This document shows, piece by piece, positions 28,668 to 40,741 of a DNA stretch of 64,000 bases (position 1 is the first letter of the stretch; the number at the start of each line of letters is the position of its first letter). Location of the stretch: positions 3,472,001 to 3,536,000 of the forward strand of contig NC_013441.1 of the NCBI RefSeq assembly GCF_000024785.1, read 5' to 3'. Under the pieces are notes generated by a model. It ran no database searches and was not told where the DNA came from. It was given only the letters and a program-made list of their open reading frames with translations. This DNA comes from Gordonia bronchialis DSM 43247. Lineage in GTDB: Bacteria; Actinomycetota; Actinomycetes; Mycobacteriales; Mycobacteriaceae. The translations under genes were made by a program, and so were the position numbers.

Positions 28668-29654
28668 ATGAGCCCGGATGCGTCCGCAGGCGAACCCGTC
28701 GTCCTGACCGTGGGTGATCGGCCGGTACGGATCTCGAGCCCCGATCGCGTGTACTTTCCCGAGCGCGGTGAGACCAAGATGGACCTGGTCGAGTACTACC
28801 TGTCGGTAGGTGACGGCATCGTCCGGGCACTGCGCGAGCGGCCATGCATGCTGCACCGCTTCCCCAAGGGCGTGACCGGGAAGAAGGTTCATCAGAAGCG
28901 GGTGCCGGCCGGGGCACCCGACTGGCTGGAGACCACCGAGATCTATTTCCCGCGCTACGGACGCACCGCCGACGAACTGTGCGTCACCGAGTTGGCGTCG
29001 GTGATCTGGGCGGTACAGATGTCGACCGTCGAGTTCCATCCGTGGAACTCACGGCGCGCCGACCCGGAATCTCCCGACGAGTGGCGCATCGACCTCGACC
29101 CGATGCCCGACTGCCCGTTCTCCCGCATCCAGCGGGTCGCCGGGGTGGTCCACGAAGTGCTCGACGAACTCGGAATGCGGGGCTTCCCCAAGACGTCCGG
29201 CGGTCGGGGCCTGCACATCTACGTCCGCATCGAACCCGACTGGGGGTTCCCCGACGTCCGGCGGGCCGCGCTGGCATTCGCGCGTGAGGTCGAGTGGCGC
29301 GCGCCCGACGACGTGACCACCACGTGGTGGCGCAAGGACCGTGATCCGGCGGCGGTCTTCGTCGACTACAACCAGAACACCCGCGATCACACGATGGCGT
29401 CGGCCTACTCGGTCCGCGGCAATCCGCGCGCGACCGTATCCGCGCCCGTGACGTGGTCGGAGATCGATGACATCGAACCCGACGACTTCACCATCGCCAC
29501 CATGCCGGCCCGCTTCGCCGATCTCGGCGATCTCCATGCCGAGATCGACGACGTCGCCCACCGCATCGACACCTTGCTGGCGTGGGCCGAACGCGACGAA
29601 CTCGACGGCGACACCTCGGACGGCCCCGAGAGCGTGGATCTCGACGGCTCCTAA
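28668..29654 (+). CDS. stand-alone LigD-type (primase-polymerase) protein
   Basis: A 328-aa protein matching the LigD polymerase domain of bacterial non-homologous end joining. It has RISSPDRVYFPERGETKMDLVEYY, MLHRFPKGV, WIRIDLDPMPD-like catalytic acidic residues (in WRIDLDPMP), KTSGGRGLHIYV, and VFVDYNQN. No nuclease or ligase domain follows, so it resembles the mycobacterial PolD1/PolD2 proteins rather than LigD. ATG 28668 is chosen; the earlier in-frame start lies in the palindrome. A role in gap filling is likely but unproven. Confidence 0.9.
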   Translation: MSPDASAGEPVVLTVGDRPVRISSPDRVYFPERGETKMDLVEYYLSVGDGIVRALRERPCMLHRFPKGVTGKKVHQKRVPAGAPDWLETTEIYFPRYGRTADELCVTELASVIWAVQMSTVEFHPWNSRRADPESPDEWRIDLDPMPDCPFSRIQRVAGVVHEVLDELGMRGFPKTSGGRGLHIYVRIEPDWGFPDVRRAALAFAREVEWRAPDDVTTTWWRKDRDPAAVFVDYNQNTRDHTMASAYSVRGNPRATVSAPVTWSEIDDIEPDDFTIATMPARFADLGDLHAEIDDVAHRIDTLLAWAERDELDGDTSDGPESVDLDGS

Positions 29655-30292
29655 ATCCCCAGCCGCACACCGACTCCGGCGATCAGCGTCTCCAGACCCC
29701 AATCGAAGGTCTCAACCGGCAGCATGGCGACCTCCTCGCTCAGCGCGTACTGCAGCGGCTGTTCGACGGGATCGAGTCGCGCCCGCCGCTGCTGGGGCGT
29801 GATGCGGTTCTCGCCGGGTACCGGGTGCCGGTGCTGCTCCTCGATGACGTAACCGGTGACATACGCGTTGAGCACCATCAGGGTGCGTTGAGCATCGATC
29901 GGGGTGAGCCCGGCGTCGACGAGCACACGCACAGGTTCTTCGAGGCGGCGTAGGGCGTCGTCGTCGAGCAGCGTGGTACCGGAAACCAGCTTGGCGCCGT
30001 CCCGGAAGGACAGCAGTGTGTCCCGGATCCGGTGACCGCTGGTTCGCAACAGCAGCCGCCAGTCGGCTGCGAGTTCCTCGGTGACGGGCTCGTCGAGGAG
30101 CCGGCGCAGAATGCGCGAGGCCATCTCGTCCTGTAGGTCGGTCATGTCACGCACGTGGTAGTAGAGCGCGCCGGCGCGCACACCGAGCCGCGCGGCGAGG
30201 GCACGGGCGGTGATGCCGTCGAGACCTGTTTCGGCGAGTTGCTCAAACGCGGCATCGACGATGGCGCCGCGTGTCAGACGACCGCTGGGCAT
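29651..30292 (-). CDS. TetR family transcriptional regulator with TetR-type C-terminal domain
   Basis: A 213-aa repressor: HTH in AIVDAAFEQLAETGLDGITARALAARLGVRAGALYYHVRDM, then a ligand domain with LLSFRDGAKLVSGTTLLDD and LMVLNAYVTGYVIEEQHRH, as in TetR_C. It is divergent from the zinc-binding dehydrogenase with 77 bp between them, where two palindromic sites occur. It likely represses itself and the dehydrogenase until a ligand binds. It overlaps the polymerase gene stop by 4 bp. Confidence 0.93.
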   Translation of the reverse strand: MPSGRLTRGAIVDAAFEQLAETGLDGITARALAARLGVRAGALYYHVRDMTDLQDEMASRILRRLLDEPVTEELAADWRLLLRTSGHRIRDTLLSFRDGAKLVSGTTLLDDDALRRLEEPVRVLVDAGLTPIDAQRTLMVLNAYVTGYVIEEQHRHPVPGENRITPQQRRARLDPVEQPLQYALSEEVAMLPVETFDWGLETLIAGVGVRLGI

Positions 30293-30308
30293 GACCCTCC
30301 CTTGACAT

Positions 30309-30323
30309 TTGAACGTTGTTCAG
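30309..30323. promoter_or_regulatory. TetR operator 1
   Basis: TTGAACGTTGTTCAG, a near-perfect palindrome (TTGAAC...GTTCAg), just downstream of the -35-like TTGACA at 30302. Same core as operator 2 at 30344-30358, with centres 35 bp apart. Confidence 0.75.
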
Positions 30324-30343
30324 CAGCGCTAGCAGACAGGCAT

Positions 30344-30358
30344 TTGAACACTGTTCAA
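30344..30358. promoter_or_regulatory. TetR operator 2
   Basis: TTGAACACTGTTCAA is a perfect 15-bp palindrome directly upstream of the dehydrogenase ribosome site (AAAGGAG at 30356-30362). Bound repressor would block transcription through the leader. Paired with operator 1. Confidence 0.82.
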
Positions 30359-30369
30359 AGGAGTTGATC

Positions 30370-31320
30370 ATGAAAGCAGCAGTCGTCACCGAGATCGGCC
30401 GCCCACCCCACCATGCGGATTTCCGCGAACCCGTCGCCACCGACAACCTTGTCGAGGTGGAGATGCTGGCAGCCGGTGTCCACCAGATCGTCCGGTCCGT
30501 TGCCGCCGGCGCCCACTACTCCTCCGGCCACGAACTCCCCTTTGTCGTCGGCGTCGACGGCATCGGGGTCATCGACGGCCGTCGCGTCTACACCGGCGGA
30601 TGCCCCGACCCGTTCGGCACCCTCGCCGAACGGACCGTGGTCCCCCGCGGTTTTGCGGTCCCCCTACCCGATGCGCTTCCCACCGAAGTGGCCGCGGCAA
30701 TCGTGAACCCCGCCTTGTCGTCGTGGATGCCGCTGGTCAAGAGCGGTGTCCCCCAAGGCGGTACGGTCGCGGTCCTCGGCGCGACCGGAGTGTCCGGTTC
30801 GCTCGCCGTGCGCATCGCACTGCACCTCGGTGCGGGCCGGGTGATCGCGGTCGGGCGCAACGCGGACGTTCTCGACCGCCTCGCCGGCGACCCGCGGGTG
30901 ACCACCGTGTCGCTGCTCGAGGACACACCCGGCGAGCGGCTCGCCGCGCTCTTCGACGACGGTATCGACGTGGTGCTCGACTACCTGTGGGGACCGGTCG
31001 CCGCAATCGCGCTCGACGCCCTGCGTGCACACGGTCTGCAGGCACGCCACCAGCGCGTCGACTACGTGCAGATCGGCACTCTCGCGGGCCGCTCGGTGGA
31101 TCTCGACGCCGCCATCCTGCGGGCCCGGCCGATCTCGATCTGGGGATCGGGCGGCGGCTCGATCGATCCGGCACTGCTGTTCGCCGAACTCCCCGCCATC
31201 CTTGCCCTCGCGGCCTCCGGGGACCTACCGATCGACATCCGCACCGCCGCACTCGCCGACGTCGAGGACGCGTGGACGTCGGCTCGGCCCGGCCGGCTCG
31301 TGGTGACTCTCAGAGCGTGA
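30370..31320 (+). CDS. MDR superfamily zinc-binding dehydrogenase / quinone oxidoreductase-like
   Basis: A 316-aa medium-chain dehydrogenase/reductase: GroES-like N-terminal half (KAAVVTEIGRPPHHADF, SGHELPFVVGVDGIGVIDG) and Rossmann half with VAVLGATGVSGSLAVRIALHLGA and VIAVGRNADVL. The structural zinc cysteines are absent, so it belongs to the quinone-reductase-like, zinc-free branch. ATG 30370 has AGGAG 8 nt upstream. Substrate unknown; control by the divergent TetR is strongly suggested by the two operators. It overlaps the NUDIX gene end by 11 bp. Confidence 0.88.
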   Translation: MKAAVVTEIGRPPHHADFREPVATDNLVEVEMLAAGVHQIVRSVAAGAHYSSGHELPFVVGVDGIGVIDGRRVYTGGCPDPFGTLAERTVVPRGFAVPLPDALPTEVAAAIVNPALSSWMPLVKSGVPQGGTVAVLGATGVSGSLAVRIALHLGAGRVIAVGRNADVLDRLAGDPRVTTVSLLEDTPGERLAALFDDGIDVVLDYLWGPVAAIALDALRAHGLQARHQRVDYVQIGTLAGRSVDLDAAILRARPISIWGSGGGSIDPALLFAELPAILALAASGDLPIDIRTAALADVEDAWTSARPGRLVVTLRA

Positions 31321-32134
31321 TCTCGGGCGGCAGTTGCTCGCCGAGTCCGGCGAAATAGTCGTCGGATCTCTGAAAAGCCAAGCCCGCCAAGCCTTTTCCG
31401 GCACTCACCGACGGTTCGATCGCCTCGATCGTGCGCTGGGCGGCCAACAACTCGTCCACCGTCGCGAAGCGCGCGACCTCGGTCAGTTGCGCCCACGTCG
31501 GTGGTAGGAGGAAATGCTTGCCCGCCGACCATGCGTCGAGCGCTCCCTGCGCGCCGGCCCACCGCGCGACCTCGGCCTCGCTGGTCGAATCGTCGGGTTC
31601 CTGTCCGGCGGGCACCGCGGCAAGGAAGAAGCGGGTGTCGTAGCGGCGTTTCTCGTTCACCGGTGTGATCCAGTGCGCGAGCGGGCGCAGCAGATCCGCG
31701 CGCAACGTCAACTGACGGGCACGCAGGAAATCCGCGAAGGAGATCGACTTGTCGACGAGCGCGTCACGATCGGCGCGCAACGACGACGGATCCGGGAAGT
31801 CCTCACCCGCCGATGCGAGCAACACCCCGCATTCCTCGAACGTCTCGCGGACCGCGGCGCACACGAGTGCCTGCGCGAGTTCGACGCTCGTGGAGAACTG
31901 GTGCGCCCACCACGACGGCTCCGGGCCGGTCCAGGCGAGATCGGCGTCGCTGTCGCGCGGGTCCACCCCACCGCCGGGGAACACGGTCATCCCGCCGGCG
32001 AAGGCCATCTGCTTCACCCGGCGCTGCAGGAACACCTCGATGCCGTCGTCGCTGTCGCGGGCGAGCACCACCGTCGCCGCGTCGCGCAGCGGTGCCGCCT
32101 GGGTGTCGGCGGACCGGGGATCGGCAGATGCCAT
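31310..32134 (-). CDS. NUDIX hydrolase with extended Nudix box (NUDT19-like, Rv3040c-type)
   Basis: A 274-aa NUDIX protein. The Nudix box is split: GGGVDPRD is separated from [12 protein letters not shown] by about 35 residues ([20 protein letters not shown] and on). This is a hallmark of NUDT19-like CoA diphosphatases rather than of MutT-type enzymes. [24 protein letters not shown] and the C-terminal [14 protein letters not shown] follow. ATG 32134 has GGAGG upstream. A CoA or acyl-CoA substrate is inference. Its position next to the MDR and ABC genes is as in M. tuberculosis. Confidence 0.87.
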   Translation of the reverse strand: MASADPRSADTQAAPLRDAATVVLARDSDDGIEVFLQRRVKQMAFAGGMTVFPGGGVDPRDSDADLAWTGPEPSWWAHQFSTSVELAQALVCAAVRETFEECGVLLASAGEDFPDPSSLRADRDALVDKSISFADFLRARQLTLRADLLRPLAHWITPVNEKRRYDTRFFLAAVPAGQEPDDSTSEAEVARWAGAQGALDAWSAGKHFLLPPTWAQLTEVARFATVDELLAAQRTIEAIEPSVSAGKGLAGLAFQRSDDYFAGLGEQLPPEITL

Positions 32135-32242
32135 GTTCTCAAACCTCCAGCGCGGGTCATCGGCCCCGATCACGGGACCTCCGCTCGACACTATGGCATG
32201 CGCCGGCGGTGGCTCACGGAGGTAAGCGGTCGGGGGTCAGGG

Positions 32243-33076
32243 TCAGCCGGCCGACCGTCGGCGATGACCGCCCGCACGCCGCTTGCGACGCGCGAAGTAC
32301 CGGCCGTCCACCTTGTCCAGCGCGATCTGCTGATGGAATGCCAGCGACAGATTCTTCTCGTTGAGGACGTCGTCAAGCAGTCCTTGCTCGACGACGCCGC
32401 CCTCAGACAGCAGCATCGCGTGCGTGAAGCCCTCCGGGATCTCCTCGACGTGATGGGTGATGAGCACGATCGCCGGAGAGTCGGGGTCGGCCGCGAGCTG
32501 AGACAACCGGGCGACGAGTTCTTCGCGGCCGCCGAGGTCGAGACCGGCAGCCGGCTCGTCGAGCAGCAGCAGCTCCGGGTCCGTCATCAGGGCCCGCGCG
32601 ATCAGGACACGTTTGCGTTCCCCCTCGGACAGGGTGCCGAAGGTCCGGTCGGCGAGATGCTCGGCACCCATCGACTCGAGCGACTCCACGGCCTGTGCCC
32701 GGTCGGTGTCGTCATAGGCCTCCCGCCACCGCCCGAGCACCGCATAGCCGGCCGAGACCACCACGTCGCTCACCACCTCGTCGGCCGGGATGCGGTCGGC
32801 GAGGCCGGGGCCGGTGGCGCCGATACGAGTCGACAGCTCACGCACCTCGACCCGGCCGAGTTCCTCGTTGAGGATGAACGCGGTGCCCGACGACGGGTGG
32901 AGTTCGGCACCCGCGAGACGCAGCAGCGACGTCTTGCCCGCCCCGTTGGGGCCGATGATCACCCACCGTTCGTCGAGCTCCACCTGCCAGGAGATGGGGC
33001 CGACGAGGGTATTGCCGCCACGCACCAGGGTGACGTCGCGAAAGTCGATCAACAGGTCGGGATCGGATTCGGTCAC
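32243..33076 (-). CDS. ABC transporter ATP-binding protein (Rv3041c-type)
   Basis: A 277-aa stand-alone ATPase: Walker [10 protein letters not shown], signature [15 protein letters not shown], Walker [13 protein letters not shown], and the switch His in [13 protein letters not shown]. No permease lies nearby, so the transported substrate is unknown; it resembles ABC proteins of the ModF/PhnL type. A basic tail ([15 protein letters not shown]) ends the protein. GTG 33076 lies after GGGGGA. Divergent from the LLM gene with a 114-bp gap. Confidence 0.9.
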   Translation of the reverse strand: MTESDPDLLIDFRDVTLVRGGNTLVGPISWQVELDERWVIIGPNGAGKTSLLRLAGAELHPSSGTAFILNEELGRVEVRELSTRIGATGPGLADRIPADEVVSDVVVSAGYAVLGRWREAYDDTDRAQAVESLESMGAEHLADRTFGTLSEGERKRVLIARALMTDPELLLLDEPAAGLDLGGREELVARLSQLAADPDSPAIVLITHHVEEIPEGFTHAMLLSEGGVVEQGLLDDVLNEKNLSLAFHQQIALDKVDGRYFARRKRRAGGHRRRSAG

Positions 33077-33190
33077 TCCCCCATCCTGCCCCACAACGGG
33101 GCGCGGAATCGACGCGAAACGCGACTTCGGGTGGCCGTGTCGGAGCGGTCCGAGGGAATAGACACGGGTCGTTCCGCCTTGTTCTTGAGC

Positions 33191-34213
33191 GTGACGTCCC
33201 CATCTGTACCGCTCTCCATACTCGACCTCGCACACATCGGCTCCGGCGAGACCGCCGCGCAAAGCTTTGCTGCCAGTGTGGATCTCGCGCAGCGCGCGGA
33301 GACCTGGGGGTACCACCGCATCTGGTATGCCGAACACCACAACATGTCGAGCATCGCCTCGGCGGCCCCTGCCGTTCTCATCGCGCACATCGCGGCACAC
33401 ACGTCGACCATCCGTCTCGGTGCGGGCGGTGTGATGCTGCCGAATCACTCACCGCTCGCCATCGCCGAGCAGTTCGGCACCCTCGCCGAACTCCACCCCG
33501 GCCGTATCGATCTCGGTCTGGGCCGCGCACCGGGCGGCGACCAGAAGACTTTCGGTGCGCTGCGCCGCACCATGGCCGACGCCGACCGCTTCCCCCGTGA
33601 CGTCCTCGAACTCCAGGGTTACCTCGGCGATCAGTCCCGCGTCGAAGGTGTTCGTGCGACTCCCGGCGCCGGCACCCACATCCCGCTGTACATTCTGGGT
33701 TCCTCTTTGTTCGGTGCCCAACTCGCCGCAGCACTCGGACTGCCGTATGCCTTCGCGTCGCATTTCGCGCCGCAGGCCCTGACCGAGGCCGTTGCCCTCT
33801 ATCGACGCGAGTTCCAGCCGTCGGCAGAGCTGTCGCAGCCCTATGTGATCGCCGGCGTGTGCGTCATCGCCGACGACGACGCCGACCGCGCCCGCGAACA
33901 ACTGCAGGCCGCACGGCGCCAACGGGTCAGCACACTCTTCGGACGTGGCCGCACGTTCACCGACGAGGAGGCCGACGCCATCCTCTCCACGGGACACGGC
34001 CGTCAGATCGACGAGATGCTCCGCTATGCGGGTGTCGGCACACCGGCCGAGGTGCGTGACTACCTCACCTGGTTCGCCGGCCATGCCGACGCCGACGAAC
34101 TCATCGTCGCCTCGCTGGCCCCCGACCGTGAGATCTGGCTGAACACCTTGGCGCACCTGGCACCTGCAACCGAGGGCACACCCGCGAGTCCGGTTCCGGC
34201 CGACGCCGGTTGA
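33191..34213 (+). CDS. LLM class flavin-dependent oxidoreductase
   Basis: A 340-aa luciferase-like monooxygenase of the MsnO8 subgroup: [65 protein letters not shown], and [15 protein letters not shown]. It uses reduced FMN or F420; the window's fbiA and fbiB show F420 is made here, but this subgroup usually uses FMN. GTG 33191 aligns with relatives; no clear ribosome site. The substrate is unknown. Confidence 0.9.
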   Translation: MTSPSVPLSILDLAHIGSGETAAQSFAASVDLAQRAETWGYHRIWYAEHHNMSSIASAAPAVLIAHIAAHTSTIRLGAGGVMLPNHSPLAIAEQFGTLAELHPGRIDLGLGRAPGGDQKTFGALRRTMADADRFPRDVLELQGYLGDQSRVEGVRATPGAGTHIPLYILGSSLFGAQLAAALGLPYAFASHFAPQALTEAVALYRREFQPSAELSQPYVIAGVCVIADDDADRAREQLQAARRQRVSTLFGRGRTFTDEEADAILSTGHGRQIDEMLRYAGVGTPAEVRDYLTWFAGHADADELIVASLAPDREIWLNTLAHLAPATEGTPASPVPADAG

Positions 34214-34275
34214 GCCCCGCCCATTCGCCGATCGAGTCCACTCCAGCGTCCTGATCGGGCCCCACTCGAACGCGC

Positions 34276-34302
34276 TGGTTGAGCCGCCGCGTGTCGAAAC
34301 CA
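34276..34302. repeat. short palindromic element (REP-like) between convergent genes
   Basis: TGGTT (34276-34280) and AACCA (34298-34302) enclose GAGCCGCC...TGTCG. From memory it resembles a dispersed palindromic element of Gordonia/Rhodococcus genomes with TGGTTGAG and CGAAACCA ends. Only one copy is seen here, so this is tentative. The rest of the gap 34214-34340 shows no gene. Confidence 0.3.
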
Positions 34303-34340
34303 TCCGTGACACAACAACATCCGCAACCACCGCGGCCGGA

Positions 34341-34790
34341 TCAAGCGAGCCAGAAATCCTCGAAGTCGAAGCCGGGCACCACAATACAGCTCACCAACGC
34401 CGGTTCGTCGGCGGCCGGACGCGCACGCTGCCACCGACCGGGTGGCACCACCACCTGCGGTTGGTGACCGGCCGACAGGTCAGGACCGACGAGGATCGTC
34501 GTCGGGTCACCGGGGACATCGCCATCACCACCGAGATCGAGTGCCACCGGTGAACCCCGGTGATACAACCAGATCTCGGCGCTGCGGACCGTGTGCCATC
34601 CCGACTGTTCACCCGCCAACAACAGGAAGTAGATGGCGGTCCCGGCCGATCGGTTTCCCGAATACACCTCGGGTAGAACACTGTTCGGGATCGTCAGCGT
34701 GCTCCGCCAGGTCTCGGCAAACCAGCCACCTTCGGGATGGGGCTGCAGACCGAGGCCGGTAGCCCAGTCGGGCAAACCTGATGCGCTCAT
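34341..34790 (-). CDS. cupin domain protein (DUF985)
   Basis: A 149-aa cupin: LQPHPEGGWFAETWRS, AIYFLLLAGEQSGWHTVRSAEIWLYHRGSPVAL, VVVPPGRWQRARPA and CIVVPGFDFEDFWLA are the DUF985 landmarks. The His in WHTV and Glu in EIW would line a metal or ligand pocket; no reaction is known. ATG 34790 overlaps the upstream gene's stop (ATGA). It forms the last gene of a serB-hydrolase-cupin run. Confidence 0.87.
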   Translation of the reverse strand: MSASGLPDWATGLGLQPHPEGGWFAETWRSTLTIPNSVLPEVYSGNRSAGTAIYFLLLAGEQSGWHTVRSAEIWLYHRGSPVALDLGGDGDVPGDPTTILVGPDLSAGHQPQVVVPPGRWQRARPAADEPALVSCIVVPGFDFEDFWLA

Positions 34791-35533
34791 GTCCGGACCT
34801 CCGCGATCACCGTGACCGAGCCCGGGGCGATCTCGGTGAAACCGGCGTCGCGCACCGCGATCGCGCGACCGGCCGCATCGGCGGCGAGCAGCTCGGTCCA
34901 CCGGCCGGGTTCGGCCTGGCACACGCTCAACGGACAATCCGCCGCCCGCCACGAGGCGGACTGTTCCAGCGTCAGAAGCTTCACCGCGAGCATGGCGCCG
35001 TGTCCGACCTGCGCGGCCAGTTTGCCGACGGTCATCTCCAGACCCGGGTTGGTCCACAGCACCACGCCGGGTCCGTCTGCGTGCGTGGGCAACTCACCGT
35101 CCACCTCGGTTCCGCCGATCTGCAGACGCGCGATGCGACGGTCCACGTCACCCACCCGCCCGGGCACCAGGGCACGTGCCTGCACCGTCCCCGCACCGAC
35201 CGTGACACCCCAGACCTCCTGTGCGGCAGCCCATTGTCCACCGCGGGCACGTCGCGCGATCTTGCGAATGCGGGCATCGCACCAGGCGTCCATGGGTGCC
35301 GCCCACGGTCCGTCGCCGCCGGCGCGGTCGTCGAGACACAGCAGGGCGACCGCGCGGGCCGCCGCCACCAGCAATGCGGCACGGTCGGGCGGGTCGGTCT
35401 TCTCGATACGCAGCACCATCTGCACGCCCAGTACGTCGGCCGGGTCCTCGGGATCGTCGTGGCCACCGACGTAGTCGACCAGCCGACGGTAATCGTCGGT
35501 CAGCGCAGCCGTATCCGGCTCCGGACCGGACAC
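34787..35533 (-). CDS. PTH2-like aminoacyl/peptidyl-tRNA hydrolase family protein
   Basis: About 248 aa. Residues ~155-190 (VVLWTNPGLEMTVGKLAAQVGHGAMLA) match the core of archaeal/eukaryotic-type peptidyl-tRNA hydrolase 2 (GK-AAQ-H-A), ending with AGFTEIAPGSVTVIAEVRT like PTH2's last strand. The first 120 residues (LVDYVGGHDDPEDPADVLGVQMVLRIEK) are an extra helical region of unknown use. GTG 35533 begins one base after the serB stop. Whether it really cleaves peptidyl-tRNA is unproven, as the canonical Pth is a different fold. Confidence 0.75.
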   Translation of the reverse strand: MSGPEPDTAALTDDYRRLVDYVGGHDDPEDPADVLGVQMVLRIEKTDPPDRAALLVAAARAVALLCLDDRAGGDGPWAAPMDAWCDARIRKIARRARGGQWAAAQEVWGVTVGAGTVQARALVPGRVGDVDRRIARLQIGGTEVDGELPTHADGPGVVLWTNPGLEMTVGKLAAQVGHGAMLAVKLLTLEQSASWRAADCPLSVCQAEPGRWTELLAADAAGRAIAVRDAGFTEIAPGSVTVIAEVRT

Positions 35534-35534
35534 G

Positions 35535-38565
<3,031 letters not shown>

Positions 38566-38903
38566 AGATCCTCCTCTTGCCCGACGTCTCCCGGAGCCGC
38601 ACAACGACTCCCGAGACCATCGGCACATGAACAAACCGAGCGCTGGTAACTGATCCTAAACCCTCCGGGCCGCCCGAGCCGAGCGGGTCCTACGATCTGT
38701 CGTAATTGATTGTCGCACCACCACATCAGCGCTGATCAAAGGCCATTTGGACGCGGCGCGCACGGCGTGTGAACCGCCCCCTGCACGCGGCCGGCACCGA
38801 GCGGGCGAGGGCCGGGGGTGCGCGATGCTAATTTGGGCGGGTGCAGCGCAGCGGTGTGAACAGTGGAGACGGCGATCGGCCTGTCGGCGATCGAGGCCGG
38901 ATC
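38566..38903. promoter_or_regulatory. divergent ctaD / FecB-like promoter region
   Basis: A 338-bp gap without a gene. Small symmetric elements: TACGATCTGTCGTA (38691-38704) and the 12-bp palindrome ATCAGCGCTGAT (38725-38736), inside TTGATT...GATCAA. TAATTT at 38829-38834 lies 7 nt before an in-frame GTG at 38841, so the FecB-like mRNA may start there. No known operator is recognised. Confidence 0.4.
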
Positions 38904-39893
38904 ATGCGGTTCCGGAGAGCCGTCGCGGTCGTCGCACTGATCGTCGCGGCCACGATGCTGGCCGCGTGCGCCGAGGACGACACCCTGCGCACCCCGGACG
39001 GCCGGCCGATCTCGACGTCGACCACCCGGATCGCCGAGGTCAACCTGGTGACCCCGGAACGCGACTTCTCCAAGACCTGTCTGCAACCGACCGCCCCCGA
39101 CGCCGGGCAACCCGACGTCAGTCGGATCGTGGTGACCGATCCCGCCCTGCTCGACGCCGTGTGTGCGCTGGGCATCGGACCCAAGGTCGTCGCGGTCACC
39201 GCCGCGCCCGGCAGCGTGATGACCTACCTGGGACCTCAGCTGACCTCGGTGCCCGCCATCGGCACCACCCCGGACGCCGCGGCGGTGGCCGACGCGAAAC
39301 CCGACGTGATCCTGACCAGCCCGGCGACCGCGTCGTCGGCCACCGCGTTCGCGGGGGTGCGGACGGTCAGCGTCGCGCCGGGCACCTGGCAGGAACAGTT
39401 CCAGGCGGTCGCCGACGGGCTGGGCCGCAGTGAATCGGGTGTTCGGCTGCTCAAGCAGTTCACCACCCGGGCGACCAATGCGGGGCGCTGGGCGGATGCC
39501 GCGCACACCTGGGTCTCGCTGGTGCGGTTCACCGACGACGAGATGGAACAGATCGCCGGGAACAGCACCTTCGCCGGCCAGATCCTCGCCATGATGGGCG
39601 CCCAGCGGCCACCGTCGCAGCGCGGCGCCGAGTCGTTCACCGTGACCGACAAGAATTTCCGGGACGCCGACGGCGACCTCATCTACGTTAGTTTCCAAGG
39701 GCCCAAGGGCCTCGACCACGGCAAGCAGGTATTACTCAGCGACCGCTGGCTCGATCTCGGTGCGCCCACCTGGAAGCGCGTGCTCGCCGTCGACGACGAC
39801 GTCTGGTACGGCACCTCGGGACTCGCCGCGGCCTGGCTGGTGCTCTACGACGTGAGAGGTTCACTGGCAGATGGGTCCTCGGCAAACTACTGA
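38904..39893 (+). CDS. substrate-binding lipoprotein (FecB/siderophore-type, Rv3044-type)
   Basis: A 329-aa exported lipoprotein. Signal: MRFRRAVAVVALIVAATMLAAC with an LAAC lipobox. The mature part is a periplasmic-binding-protein fold with IVVTDPALLDAVCALGIGPKVVAV and VADAKPDVILTSPAT, as in iron-siderophore binding proteins; no ABC permease is nearby. ATG 38904 has GAGG upstream; a GTG at 38841 would add 21 residues before the signal. In mycobacteria the homologue takes part in siderophore/heme handling, so a role here is inferred. Its end overlaps the next gene by 23 bp. Confidence 0.87.
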   Translation: MRFRRAVAVVALIVAATMLAACAEDDTLRTPDGRPISTSTTRIAEVNLVTPERDFSKTCLQPTAPDAGQPDVSRIVVTDPALLDAVCALGIGPKVVAVTAAPGSVMTYLGPQLTSVPAIGTTPDAAAVADAKPDVILTSPATASSATAFAGVRTVSVAPGTWQEQFQAVADGLGRSESGVRLLKQFTTRATNAGRWADAAHTWVSLVRFTDDEMEQIAGNSTFAGQILAMMGAQRPPSQRGAESFTVTDKNFRDADGDLIYVSFQGPKGLDHGKQVLLSDRWLDLGAPTWKRVLAVDDDVWYGTSGLAAAWLVLYDVRGSLADGSSANY

Positions 39894-40638
39894 TCTCATC
39901 ACGCAGGCCACGGCGCTGCGCGAACTCCACCGGCCCGGCGACCCCGGGGTGTTCCCCACCGTGTGGGACGCCTGGTCGGCCGCGCTGGCCCAGTCCGCTG
40001 GGTTCGCCGCACTCACCGTGGGCAGCCACCCGGTGGCCGACTCGATCGGGCGCTCCGACAACGAGGGCATGACCTTCGACGAGTTGCTCACCCGGGTGGC
40101 GCAGATCGCCGACGCCGTCAGCCTCCCCTTGTCGGTCGACATCGAATCCGGATATGGGGAGTCGCCCGATCGCCTCATCGACGGACTCCTCGGTGTCGGG
40201 GCCGTCGGACTCAACATCGAGGACACCGTCCACTCCGAGGGCGGACGCCTGCGCGAAGCGGCCGAGCACGCCGACCTCGTGGGCGCACTGCGTGCCGCCG
40301 CCGACTCCGCCGGCGTGCCTGTCGTCATCAACGCCCGCACCGACCTGTTCATCAAACAGGTCGGTGACGAGGCCGACCGTGTGGACCGCGCCATCGAACG
40401 TCTCCGGCTGTGCGCCGATGCCGGTGCCAGATCCCTCTACCCCGTCGGCCGGCACTCCGACGACGTGCAGCGGCGCCTGACGTCCGAATTGCCGTTGCCG
40501 GTGAACGCCATCGCCGTACCCGCACTCGATTCGCTCGCCCACTTCGCCGAGCTCGGCGTCGGCCGCATCAGTTTCGGTCCGCTGTGGCAGGCCGATCTCG
40601 CCGAGCGCAGCAAGGAACTTCTCGGGCGCTGGCGGTGA
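39871..40638 (+). CDS. isocitrate lyase/PEP mutase family protein
   Basis: A 255-aa TIM-barrel of the ICL/PEPM superfamily: FPTVWDAWSAALAQSAGFAALTVGS, LPLSVDIESGYGESPDRLIDG, VGLNIEDTVHSEGG and VVINARTDLFIKQVG provide the Mg-binding Asp/Glu residues (DIESGYG, IEDT). There is no KKCGH motif, so it is neither a true isocitrate nor methylisocitrate lyase; oxaloacetase or phosphonate-type enzymes are candidates. It starts inside the FecB-like gene end (23-bp overlap). Confidence 0.88.
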   Translation: MGPRQTTDLITQATALRELHRPGDPGVFPTVWDAWSAALAQSAGFAALTVGSHPVADSIGRSDNEGMTFDELLTRVAQIADAVSLPLSVDIESGYGESPDRLIDGLLGVGAVGLNIEDTVHSEGGRLREAAEHADLVGALRAAADSAGVPVVINARTDLFIKQVGDEADRVDRAIERLRLCADAGARSLYPVGRHSDDVQRRLTSELPLPVNAIAVPALDSLAHFAELGVGRISFGPLWQADLAERSKELLGRWR

Positions 40639-40741
40639 CGTTCTCGGTCAGGACGTCCGCCGGGTGACAACGGCCGGGTGACATTCGCTCACGCTGGGTC
40701 CAACCCTCCCCGCCGACCACCCGATCCATAAGTGTGGACGC

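Noticed and set aside
31514..33190. A very long open frame on the plus strand running into the LLM gene
   Set aside because: It is antisense to the NUDIX and ABC genes, with composition typical of a shadow frame; only the part from GTG 33191 has recognisable protein motifs.
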